A stretch of DNA of 64,000 nucleotides from Rhodococcus sp. OK519 (lineage in GTDB: Bacteria > Actinomycetota > Actinomycetes > Mycobacteriales > Mycobacteriaceae). Shown here in pieces: positions 1-9,464 of this stretch; within the stretch, counting starts at the first letter, position 1, and every line of letters starts with the position of its first letter. The DNA is taken from the NCBI RefSeq assembly GCF_003051005.1, contig NZ_QAOW01000001.1, positions 620,001-684,000 on the forward strand. Reading direction: 5' to 3'. The notes below the pieces were generated by a model. The model was not told where the DNA came from. It saw only the letters and a program-made list of their open reading frames with translations, and made no database searches. A program made the translations under genes and the position numbers.

Positions 1-188
1 ACTGCGGCGTCCGGATCGTCCTGATCCTCGACGACGGTCGCGAGCGCGCCTTCCCAACCGATGTCGCCGCCGCTGAACGTCAACCGCCAGCCCCGGAGCC
101 ACCCGGTGCCTGCCATCGGCGAATGCGGGCAGCGTTCGAGCATTTGTTCCGGGTGCATGTTGGACCCGTAGGCGGCATAGATCGGCAC
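1..188 (-). CDS. Gamma-glutamylcyclotransferase-like protein, N-terminal part (runs off the window)
   Basis: Only the first 62 codons lie in the window, so the C-terminus is not visible. Reading from a GTG at 188, the product begins with IYAAYGSNM followed by HPEQMLERCP. This is the hallmark N-terminus of the gamma-glutamylcyclotransferase-like (GGCT/AIG2-like) fold, where the YGSNM loop binds the gamma-glutamyl group. Family members release 5-oxoproline from gamma-glutamyl peptides, but many bacterial members have no proven substrate. The gene diverges from lpdA with about 190 bp between the starts. The family call is secure; the substrate is not. Confidence 0.7.
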   Translation of the reverse strand, partial: MPIYAAYGSNMHPEQMLERCPHSPMAGTGWLRGWRLTFSGGDIGWEGALATVVEDQDDPDAA

Positions 189-377
189 GGCGGCAAGCCT
201 AATCCGTCTGCTCGGAACTCGGGAAGCGGGAGAACCGTCCGGCGCAGGATCCGCCGTGTCCGGCGCTCGGCCGGGCCCCTGTAGGGCCCCATTGCCTGCG
301 TGTTCCCGGTCACTGGAATAGCGTTGTACGCGGGCCTGGCTGGAGATCCTGGCCATCTCGGCAAGCTTGGAGGACGA

Positions 378-1784
378 ATGACCCGGATCGTGATCGTCGG
401 TGGCGGACCTGCCGGATACGAGGCGGCACTGGTGGCAGCCCAGCACGGCGCCTCGGTGTCCTTGATCGATTCGGACGGCATCGGCGGCGCATGTGTGCTG
501 TTCGACTGTGTGCCCTCGAAGACTTTCATCGCGTCGACCGGCATCCGCACCGACATGCGCCGCGCCACCGACCTCGGCATTTCCCTCGATCCTGCGAGCG
601 CGACGATCTCGCTCCCGCAGATCAACTCCCGCGTCAAGAATCTCGCGCAGGTCCAGTCCTCCGACATCCGCGCCCGCCTCCAGAGCGTCGGCGTGCAGTT
701 GCTCTCCGGCAAGGCCGAGCTGATCGACCGCCAGATCGGCATGGCCGCGCACCAGGTCCGTGCGACGCTCAGCACCGGTGAGGAGAAGGTTCTCGACGCC
801 GACGTCGTCCTGATCGCGACCGGTGCCAGTCCGCGCGTGCTGCCCGGTGCCGTGCCGGACGGCGAGCGAATCCTCACGTGGCGCCACCTGTACGACCTCG
901 ACGAGTTGCCGTCGCACCTGGTGGTCGTCGGCTCCGGTGTCACGGGTGCCGAGTTCGTGTCCGCGTACACCGAGATGGGCGTCAAGGTCACGCTCGTGTC
1001 GAGCCGCGACCGCGTCATGCCGCACGAGGACGCCGACGCCGCGCTGGTTCTCGAGGACGTTCTGAGCGAGCGGGGTGTGACGCTCGTCAAGCACGCACGG
1101 GCCGACGCCGTCGAGCGGACGGAGGACGGCGGGGTCGTCGTCAAGCTGTCGGACGGTCGCACCGTGCACGGCAGCCACGCGCTCATGGCGGTCGGTTCCA
1201 CCCCCAACACCGACGGTCTCGGACTCGAGAAGGTCGGCATCGAACTCGACAACGGTGGCTATCTGCGGGTCGACCGCGTCTCGCGGACCACGGTGTCGGG
1301 TGTCTACGCCGCCGGTGACTGCACCGGCCTGCTGCCGCTCGCGTCGGTCGCCGCGATGCAGGGCCGCATCGCGATGTACCACGCGCTCGGCGAGGGCGTG
1401 AGCCCGATCAAGCTCAAGACGGTGGCCTCGGCCGTCTTCACGCGTCCCGAGATCGCCAACGTCGGCGTGAGCCAGGCGGCCATCGACAACGGCGAGGTCC
1501 CCGCTCGCACCGTCATGCTGCCGCTCAACACCAACCCGCGCGCCAAGATGTCCGGCCTGCGCCGCGGCTTCGTGAAGATCTTCTGCCGTCCGGCCACCGG
1601 TGTCGTCATCGGCGGCGTCGTGGTCGCGGCGAGCGCGTCGGAGCTGATCCTGCCCATCGCGATCGCGGTCCAGAACAACCTCACCGTGAACGACCTGGCG
1701 CAGACCTTCTCGGTGTACCCGTCGCTGTCGGGCTCGATCACCGAGGCGTCGCGTCAGCTGATGCGCCACGACGACCTGGACTGA
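378..1784 (+). CDS. lpdA: LpdA-type flavoprotein disulfide reductase / NAD(P)H quinone reductase
   Basis: The product has 468 residues and belongs to the class I pyridine nucleotide-disulfide oxidoreductases. It has an FAD-binding GGGPAG at residues 8-13, an NAD(P)-binding VGSGVTG near the middle, the FAD motif around YAAGDCTG, and a C-terminal dimerisation domain. Cys39 and Cys44 form a CX4C pair in the active-site position. The C-terminal His-Glu pair of true lipoamide dehydrogenases is absent: the segment reads VYPSLSGSITEA. That argues for the LpdA quinone-reductase branch rather than a dehydrogenase-complex E3. The start is the ATG at 378, preceded by GGAGGA; an upstream in-frame codon at 300 lacks a ribosome site. 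A strong hairpin follows the stop. Confidence 0.88.
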   Translation: MTRIVIVGGGPAGYEAALVAAQHGASVSLIDSDGIGGACVLFDCVPSKTFIASTGIRTDMRRATDLGISLDPASATISLPQINSRVKNLAQVQSSDIRARLQSVGVQLLSGKAELIDRQIGMAAHQVRATLSTGEEKVLDADVVLIATGASPRVLPGAVPDGERILTWRHLYDLDELPSHLVVVGSGVTGAEFVSAYTEMGVKVTLVSSRDRVMPHEDADAALVLEDVLSERGVTLVKHARADAVERTEDGGVVVKLSDGRTVHGSHALMAVGSTPNTDGLGLEKVGIELDNGGYLRVDRVSRTTVSGVYAAGDCTGLLPLASVAAMQGRIAMYHALGEGVSPIKLKTVASAVFTRPEIANVGVSQAAIDNGEVPARTVMLPLNTNPRAKMSGLRRGFVKIFCRPATGVVIGGVVVAASASELILPIAIAVQNNLTVNDLAQTFSVYPSLSGSITEASRQLMRHDDLD

Positions 1785-1842
1785 TCCGGTTCGATCCTGA
1801 CATCTGAGACGCAATTTCCATATGGTGGACCGACTGTGAAAT

Positions 1843-1878
1843 GATGCGAGGGGCCGAGAACCATCGGCCCCTCGCATC
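1843..1878. terminator. Perfect 15-bp stem hairpin after lpdA
   Basis: GATGCGAGGGGCCGA and its exact reverse complement flank a six-base loop. There is no T-run, which is common for actinobacterial terminators. It separates lpdA from the aminotransferase and makes upstream in-frame starts for the aminotransferase unlikely. Confidence 0.7.
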
Positions 1879-3180
1879 GCTCTCCGCCCCGTCGACCCGG
1901 GACGATCTGGGTGTTCCTGCCTTCGTCCTCACGCTGTCGCCCAGCGACGGCGCACCCGTCGACCGCGGAGTTGATTCCATGGCGTTCGATACGTCCCCCT
2001 CGTTGTCGTCGCGGATGTCCGAGCTGCGTAGCTCGGCCATCCGCGACCTGCTGACCCTCACCGCCCGACCCGAGGTGATCAGCCTCGCTGGTGGCCTTCC
2101 GGCCACCGAACTCGTTCCGCGCGAACGAATTGCCGACGCCGCGCAGCGCGCGCTCGCCGATCCGCGCTCCGTCCAGTACGGCGAGACGTCCGGCTGGGCC
2201 CCGTTGCGCGTGGCCGTCGCCGCCCGGGAGAGCAGCAAGATCGGCCGACGCGTCGATCCGTCCGAAGTGGTGATCACCCACGGCTCGCAGCAGGCGCTGA
2301 GCTTGCTGGCGCAGGTGCTGCTCGACCCGGGCGACACCGTGGTGGTCGAGGAACCCGGCTACACCGGTGCGCTGCAGGTGTTCCGCATCGCGCAGGCGGC
2401 GCTGGTGCCCGTCGCGCTCGATGCGGACGGCATGGACACCGCTGCCCTCGAGCGGGCGCTGCGAGAAGGATTGCGACCGAAAGTCGTTCACACCGTCAGT
2501 AACTTCCACAACCCGCGCGGCGTCGTGCTGTCCGCGGAGCGTCGGGCTCACCTGGCCCTGCTCGCCGACCGGTACGGCTTCTGGATCATCGAGGACGATC
2601 CATACGGCGAGTTGTGGTTCGACGCGCCTGCGCCGGCGCCGATCGCGACACACTCCGACCGGGTGATCCGGCTGTCCAGCGGGTCGAAGACTCTCGCGCC
2701 GGCCCTGCGGATCGGCTGGCTGCACGGCGACCGTCGCGTGTGCGAGGCCGTCGAGCTACTCAAGCAGGGTGCGGACCTGTGCGGGTCGTCACTGACCCAG
2801 CAGATCGCGGCCGAACTGCTCGGCGACGACGCCTGGCTCGACAGGCATCTCGCCAAGGTGCGGGCGGCGTGCGCGGGGCGCGCGCGTGCCCTCGTCGAGT
2901 CGCTGGAAGGGGCGTTCGGCGACCGGGTCTCGCACGCCACGGTGCACGGCGGCATGTTCTGCTGGATCGAGTTCACCGACGGCACCGACACCGCCCGCCT
3001 CCTCGACACCGCCGTCGAACGCGGTGTCGCGTTCGTGCCCGGTGCTGCGTTCGGCGTCGCCAGCGCCCACCCGCATGCGGCCCGGTTGTGCTTCGCGACC
3101 TACGACGAGACGGTCCTGGCCGAGGGCGTCGAGCGCCTGCGGGCGGCCCACGAGACGTTCACGCTCGCGGGACGGCCGGA

Positions 3181-4692
<1,512 letters not shown>

Positions 4693-4726
4693 CCTCGTCT
4701 CTCGGGCAGTCTGGCCACGAAGCTAC

Positions 4727-4732
4727 TAGCCT
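4727..4732 (+). promoter_or_regulatory. Candidate -10 (TAGCCT) for glpD in the glpK-glpD divergent region
   Basis: The hexamer fits TANNNT and lies 35 bases before the TTG start of glpD, giving a leader of roughly 28 nt that contains a GGGAGA ribosome site. The whole divergent region is only 75 bp, so the promoters of glpK and glpD must be closely packed. Confidence 0.45.
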
Positions 4733-4767
4733 GAGACCAGATTCGCCGACAACCACGGGAGACCGAG

Positions 4768-6522
4768 TTGGACAAGCAGCCTGGTGTGCAATTCCTGGGT
4801 CCGCAGCAGCGGGAACAGGCCTGGGAGCAGTTGGGGACCGAGCAGTTCGACGTGGTGGTGATCGGTGGCGGCGTCGTCGGTGTGGGCGCGGCCCTCGATG
4901 CGGCGACGCGCGGGCTCAAGGTCGCCCTCGTCGAGGCGCGGGATTTCGCGTCGGGCACGTCGTCCCGCTCGTCGAAGATGTTCCACGGTGGCCTGCGCTA
5001 CCTCGAACAGCTCGAGTTCGGTCTCGTGGCCGAGGCGCTGCACGAGCGCGAGCTGTCGATGTCGACGCTCGCACCGCACCTCGTCAAGCCGCTGAAGTTC
5101 CTCTTCCCGCTGACGCATCGCGGGTGGGAGCGACCGTACATGGCGGCCGGGTTCCTCCTGTACGACCGGATGGGCGGCGCGAAGTCCGTTCCCGCACAGA
5201 AGCATCTGACACGGGCCGGGGCGCTGCGGATGGCGCCCGGACTCAAGCGCAACGCCTTGATCGGCGGAATCCGCTACTTCGACACCGTCGTCGACGACGC
5301 CCGCCACACGATGACGGTCGCGCGGACCGCGGCGCACTACGGCGCGGTGGTCCGGACGTCCACCCAGGTGGTGGGTTTCCTGCGCGAGGCCGATCGGGTG
5401 TCCGGTGTGCGGGTCCGGGATTCGGAGAGCGGCGCGACCACGGAGGTCAAGGGCCACGTCGTCATCAACGCGACGGGCGTGTGGACCGACGAGATCCAGG
5501 CGCTCTCACACCAGCGAGGCAGGTTCCGGGTGCGGGCGTCCAAGGGCGTGCACATCGTGGTTCCGCGCGATCGCATCGTGAGCGACTCCGCGATCATCCT
5601 GCGTACGGAGAAGTCCGTCCTGTTCGTCATCCCGTGGGGCAACCACTGGATCATCGGCACCACGGACACCGACTGGAATCTCGACCTCGCGCACCCCGCG
5701 GCGACCGAGGCCGATATCGACTACATCCTCGGTCACATCAACAAAGCGCTGGTCACGCCGATCACCCACGACGACATCGACGGCGTCTACGCCGGCCTGC
5801 GTCCGCTGCTGGCGGGGGAGAGCGACGAGACGTCCAAGCTGTCGCGAGAGCACGCCGTGGCACGGGTGGCTCCGGGCCTGATCGCCATTGCCGGCGGCAA
5901 GTACACGACATACCGCGTGATGGGCAAGGACGCCGTCGACCTGGCGGCGGAGGACCTCCCGGCCGCGGTGGCATCTTCCATCACGGAGAAGGTGCCGCTG
6001 GTCGGCGCGGACGGCTACTTCGCGCTGGTGAACCAGGCCGTCCACCTCGGGCAGTTGTACGGGCTGCACCCGTACCGGATCAAGCATCTGCTGGGCCGCT
6101 ACGGCTCGCTGATCGACGAGGTTCTCGCGCCGGGCAAGGAGTCGCCCGAACTGCTGCAGCCGATCACCGACGCGCCCGACTACCTGCAGGCGGAGGCCGT
6201 GTACGCGGCCGCGGCGGAGGGTGCTCTGCATCTCGAGGACATCCTCGCCCGCCGTACCCGCATCTCGATCGAGTACTCGCATCGCGGCGTGAACTGCGCC
6301 GAGCAGGTGGCCAGACTGGTCGCGCCGATCCTGGGCTGGGACGACGCCGCGATCGACCGCGAGGTCGAGACGTATCGGGCGCGGGTCGATGCCGAGGTGC
6401 TCTCGCAGGCACAGCCGGACGACCTGTCCGCCGACGCTCTGCGTGCCGCGGCACCCGAGGCGCGGGCGGAGATTCTCGAACCGGTGCCCGGCACCGTGCC
6501 TAATGGGTCAGTACGACCTTGA
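4768..6522 (+). CDS. glpD: Glycerol-3-phosphate dehydrogenase (FAD-dependent, GlpD type)
   Basis: This 584-residue flavoenzyme oxidises glycerol 3-phosphate to dihydroxyacetone phosphate at the membrane, passing electrons to quinone. The FAD-binding GGGVVG is at residues 33-38, followed by the family signatures SSRSSKMFHGGLRYLE and FVIPWGNHWIIGTTDTDW, and a C-terminal DAO_C domain. The start is a TTG at 4768 with GGGAGA about 7 bases upstream; no ATG or GTG in the right place fits the N-terminus. It pairs with the divergent glpK. The last 23 bp overlap the convergent membrane-protein gene. Confidence 0.94.
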   Translation: MDKQPGVQFLGPQQREQAWEQLGTEQFDVVVIGGGVVGVGAALDAATRGLKVALVEARDFASGTSSRSSKMFHGGLRYLEQLEFGLVAEALHERELSMSTLAPHLVKPLKFLFPLTHRGWERPYMAAGFLLYDRMGGAKSVPAQKHLTRAGALRMAPGLKRNALIGGIRYFDTVVDDARHTMTVARTAAHYGAVVRTSTQVVGFLREADRVSGVRVRDSESGATTEVKGHVVINATGVWTDEIQALSHQRGRFRVRASKGVHIVVPRDRIVSDSAIILRTEKSVLFVIPWGNHWIIGTTDTDWNLDLAHPAATEADIDYILGHINKALVTPITHDDIDGVYAGLRPLLAGESDETSKLSREHAVARVAPGLIAIAGGKYTTYRVMGKDAVDLAAEDLPAAVASSITEKVPLVGADGYFALVNQAVHLGQLYGLHPYRIKHLLGRYGSLIDEVLAPGKESPELLQPITDAPDYLQAEAVYAAAAEGALHLEDILARRTRISIEYSHRGVNCAEQVARLVAPILGWDDAAIDREVETYRARVDAEVLSQAQPDDLSADALRAAAPEARAEILEPVPGTVPNGSVRP

Positions 6523-7039
6523 GAACGACGATCGCCGTGGCCACGACAGCCAGCGCCGCCGCCGCGACCAAGGTGTAGCCGGACGGGCGTTCGCCGCGCA
6601 GACGGGTGATGACGAAGACCATCGATGCGATACGCACCAGGATCGCGACCTCGGCGATCACCTGTGCAGTGAACGGTTCGAGCCAGCCGAAGTACGCGGT
6701 ACCCAGCACGACGATCGGTACCACCGCCGAACTGAGCACGGGTACCGAGTCTCGTAGCTCGGCGAAACGTTCGGCGGGGGTCAGCTGGCGCCCGGAGCGG
6801 ACCGACTTGCCGACACCCTCCGCGAAGGCGTGCGCGATGAAGGTCGAGATCGCGGTGCCGGCGACGACGGCGATCGTGCGGGAATCGCTGCGCGAGATGG
6901 TTTCCGGAATCAGCGCAGCGAGGATCAGGATGTTGCCGTAGACGTATGCGCTGATCCGGCTCGCGGCGTTGTCCTTGTCCAGCGGTTCGGACCGGCTGAG
7001 CAGCGGGCGATGCAAGATGGTGCGCAGGTCCGATTCCAT
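6500..7039 (-). CDS. Multi-pass membrane protein of unknown function
   Basis: The product has 179 residues and five hydrophobic segments, at roughly residues 30-50, 55-75, 95-118, 120-142 and 150-175. There are no catalytic motifs I recognise. It starts MESDLRTILHRPLLSRSEP at the ATG at 7039; further upstream the frame reads low-complexity arginine-rich sequence typical of a shadow. It lies 20 bp downstream of the MpaB/DUF2236 gene on the same strand and may be co-transcribed with it. Coding is supported by its coherent hydrophobic pattern and by the neat fit between flanking genes. Confidence 0.7.
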   Translation of the reverse strand: MESDLRTILHRPLLSRSEPLDKDNAASRISAYVYGNILILAALIPETISRSDSRTIAVVAGTAISTFIAHAFAEGVGKSVRSGRQLTPAERFAELRDSVPVLSSAVVPIVVLGTAYFGWLEPFTAQVIAEVAILVRIASMVFVITRLRGERPSGYTLVAAAALAVVATAIVVLKVVLTH

Positions 7040-7059
7040 GCTCCCGAGCGTGTCACACC

Positions 7060-7998
7060 TCAGCTCACCGGCGGGACGTAGTGGCTCGGATCGTCGCGGT
7101 GAGCGAGCGGTGGCAGATTCCTCGCCGGGGTGTGGATCAGCGGCGTGTCGACGGGACTGCGACCGCTCACCCGGTCGACGCCGCCGCGCGCCCGCGGATG
7201 TTTGCGCCGGCGCTCCGGGACGAGGCGGAAGACTGTGTTCACGAGGCGTCCGATGCGTCGGTGCACGAACGCGCCGACGGGGCCCCAGCGGTAGCCGAGC
7301 AGATCGCGCACGGGCGGGTCGTACATCCCGACCGTGAGCCACACGAACCCCTTCGACACCGGGACGCGGGCGAGGCGCCACAGGGGTTCGGGCACCCACA
7401 GCAGGAACGGCGGCCGGCCGATGTCGGACAGGTCCAGTACGTCACGCGTCGCCTTGTTGTCCTCGAGGACGTTGCGGCACATGTGGTCCCAGTACCGCTG
7501 GAAGTCTTCCCACGTCTGCGGGACGGGACGCATGCTCATCCCGTAGAGCCGGTACCACTGGATGTGTTCGGTGAACAGTTGCCGTTTCTGGTCCTCGGTG
7601 ATGCCGCCCATGAAGTTGTCAGCAGTGAGGATCGTGCCCATGAAGAACGTCGCGTGTGCCCAGTAGAACGTGTCCGGATCGAGTGCGTGGTACCGCCGGC
7701 CCTGCGCGTCGACGCCCTTGATGTCCCGGTGATAGTCGCGGACCTCTTCGGCCGTCATCCGGGCACGATCGCCGTCGAACACGACACCGCCGATGGGATA
7801 CAGCGAACGGAAGAGGCGCTCCCACCGTTCCTCGAAGAACCGGGAATGCTGTTCGACGCCGGCGCCGAGTCCGGGGTGCATGTTCTGCATCGACCCGGCC
7901 CACAGCCCCTGCAACATGCCGCGCCAGTCACCGAAGTAGCGCCACGTCAGTGAGTCCGGACCCAGGGGGACCGGTGTCGGAGCCTCCGTTCGTGCCAC
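7060..7998 (-). CDS. Oxygenase MpaB family protein (DUF2236)
   Basis: The product has 312 residues and matches the MpaB/DUF2236 family, haem-associated oxygenase-like proteins related to latex-clearing protein. Recognisable elements are the N-terminal WRYFGDWRGMLQGLWAGSMQ, DPDTFYWAHATFFMGTI with its conserved histidine, and the C-terminal LLGYRWGPVGAFVHRRI. The true substrates of most members are unknown; hydrophobic isoprenoid or lipid substrates are an inference from Lcp. It starts at an ATG at 7998, directly divergent from a TetR regulator with an inverted repeat between them, so the pair probably forms a repressor-target unit. Confidence 0.82.
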   Translation of the reverse strand: MARTEAPTPVPLGPDSLTWRYFGDWRGMLQGLWAGSMQNMHPGLGAGVEQHSRFFEERWERLFRSLYPIGGVVFDGDRARMTAEEVRDYHRDIKGVDAQGRRYHALDPDTFYWAHATFFMGTILTADNFMGGITEDQKRQLFTEHIQWYRLYGMSMRPVPQTWEDFQRYWDHMCRNVLEDNKATRDVLDLSDIGRPPFLLWVPEPLWRLARVPVSKGFVWLTVGMYDPPVRDLLGYRWGPVGAFVHRRIGRLVNTVFRLVPERRRKHPRARGGVDRVSGRSPVDTPLIHTPARNLPPLAHRDDPSHYVPPVS

Positions 7999-8021
7999 GA
8001 ATTGCCGCCTTCCGCGAAGAT

Positions 8022-8043
8022 TCTGACTACACCCGTTGTCAGA
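8022..8043. promoter_or_regulatory. Candidate TetR operator between the MpaB-family gene and its divergent regulator
   Basis: TCTGAC, ten bases, then GTCAGA: a perfect 6-bp inverted repeat in the 86-bp divergent region, where a TetR repressor controlling both genes would be expected to bind. Confidence 0.45.
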
Positions 8044-8084
8044 TTAGGATCGGGAGCGGAACTCGGTCAAGACCTGGAGGGCAG

Positions 8085-8690
8085 TTGAGTACGCAGCGGC
8101 GGACGTGGGCCGGGACCGGCATGGAGGAGCGCCGTGCCGCCCGGCGCGATGCGCTGCTGGCCGCCGGGATCGACCTGCTCGGTGCGGAGGGCGGCGCGGC
8201 CGTCAGCGTCCGAGCCGTGTGCCGGGCGTCCGCGCTCACCGAGCGCTACTTCTACGAGAGCTTCGCCGACCGTGACGAATTCGTGCGCGCGGTGTACGAG
8301 GACGTCGGCCGGCAGGCGCACGACGCGCTGGTGGAGGCCGTTGCGTCGTCCGGATCGCCCCGCGAGCGGGCGGCCGCGGCGGTGTCGGCGTTCGTCGAGT
8401 TGATGGTCGACGATCCCGCGCGCGGTCGGGTCCTGCTCCTCGCACCGCTCACCGAACCCGCCCTGGGTGGCCGGGGATTGGAGCTCGCCCCGGCCTTCGT
8501 TCTCCTGGTGCACGAACAACTCTCGCGGATCGCCGACCCCGACGAGCGGCAGATGACCGCCGTCGGATTGGTGGGTGCACTCACGAGCCTGTTCATCGGC
8601 TACCTCGACGGCACGATCGTCACGTCCCGGGAGCGGTTCGTCGCGCACTGCGTCGCGCTGCTCGACACCGCCGGTCAGCGCATCGGCTGA
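8085..8690 (+). CDS. TetR/AcrR family transcriptional regulator
   Basis: The product has 201 residues. An N-terminal helix-turn-helix runs from ARRDALLAAGIDLLG through VSVRAVCRASALTERYFYESF, the standard TetR pattern in which YFYESF is the recognition-helix end. The C-terminal half is a variable ligand-binding domain. The TTG at 8085 is preferred because CTGGAGGG lies just upstream, whereas the in-frame extension to 7950 would overlap the divergent gene. It most likely represses the MpaB-family gene and itself. The 3' end overlaps nei by 16 bp, convergently. Confidence 0.82.
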   Translation: MSTQRRTWAGTGMEERRAARRDALLAAGIDLLGAEGGAAVSVRAVCRASALTERYFYESFADRDEFVRAVYEDVGRQAHDALVEAVASSGSPRERAAAAVSAFVELMVDDPARGRVLLLAPLTEPALGGRGLELAPAFVLLVHEQLSRIADPDERQMTAVGLVGALTSLFIGYLDGTIVTSRERFVAHCVALLDTAGQRIG

Positions 8691-9460
8691 CAGTTGGGGC
8701 AGTAGAAGATCGAGCGCTCGCGCCCGGGTTCCTCGCCGAACTCGTCGGCCACGATCAGCGTGCCGCACCGCAGGCACGGATTGCCTCCGCGCCCGTACAC
8801 CCAGCCCCGGCGGCCGGGCCGACGGTCGCCGGTGGTGACGCGAACGACGCGGTCGCGGTTGGCCTGCAGCAGTCGGTGCGCGAGGTCGACCACCTTGGGT
8901 AGATCCGGCACTCGGTCGGTGGGGGAGCGTGGGTCGACGCCGCGCAGGAAGCAGATCTCGTTGCGGTACACGTTGCCGATGCCCGCGATGATCCGCTGGT
9001 CCAGCAGCGCCGCACCGATCGGACGGTTGCCTGCCGCAGCGAGGTTTGCGGTCGCGATCGCAGCGTTCCAGTCGGGGCCGAGCAGGTCCGGACCCAGGTG
9101 ACCGACGATGCTCTCTTCTTCGTTGCGGCCGACCACCTCGGTGATGCCGAGTGAGAATCCCACGGCGACAGTGTCTTCGGTGCCGAGGATGATGCGTGCT
9201 TGGTGTGCGGGGCGCTTCCAGCGGGCGCCGCGCGGATACACGTGCCACGCGCCCTCCATCTTCAGATGGGTGTGGATCGTGTGCTCGCCGACGCGCGCGA
9301 GGAGGTGCTTGCCGCGCGCCACGACCGAGTCGACCTTCTCGCCGGACAGGTCGACGGTCGCGTAGCGGGGCACGCGGATGTCGCACTCGGTCAGGGTGTG
9401 ACCGGTCAGTGCGGCGTCGAGGCGGCGTGCGGCCTGCCAGACGGTGTCGCCTTCGGGCAT
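8675..9460 (-). CDS. nei: Fpg/Nei family DNA glycosylase (endonuclease VIII type)
   Basis: The product has 261 residues. After the initiator Met come Pro2-Glu3, the catalytic N-terminal proline nucleophile and adjacent glutamate (PEGDTVWQAA). The middle carries the helix-two-turn-helix DQRIIAGIGNVYRNE. The C-terminus has a zinc finger with CLRCG and YCPNC. Such enzymes remove oxidised bases and cut the strand by beta,delta-elimination. The gene begins 4 bp after the lhr stop, so it is almost certainly translated from the same mRNA. Nei next to Lhr is also the M. tuberculosis arrangement, from memory. Confidence 0.9.
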   Translation of the reverse strand: MPEGDTVWQAARRLDAALTGHTLTECDIRVPRYATVDLSGEKVDSVVARGKHLLARVGEHTIHTHLKMEGAWHVYPRGARWKRPAHQARIILGTEDTVAVGFSLGITEVVGRNEEESIVGHLGPDLLGPDWNAAIATANLAAAGNRPIGAALLDQRIIAGIGNVYRNEICFLRGVDPRSPTDRVPDLPKVVDLAHRLLQANRDRVVRVTTGDRRPGRRGWVYGRGGNPCLRCGTLIVADEFGEEPGRERSIFYCPNCQPMR

Positions 9461-9464
9461 CAGC

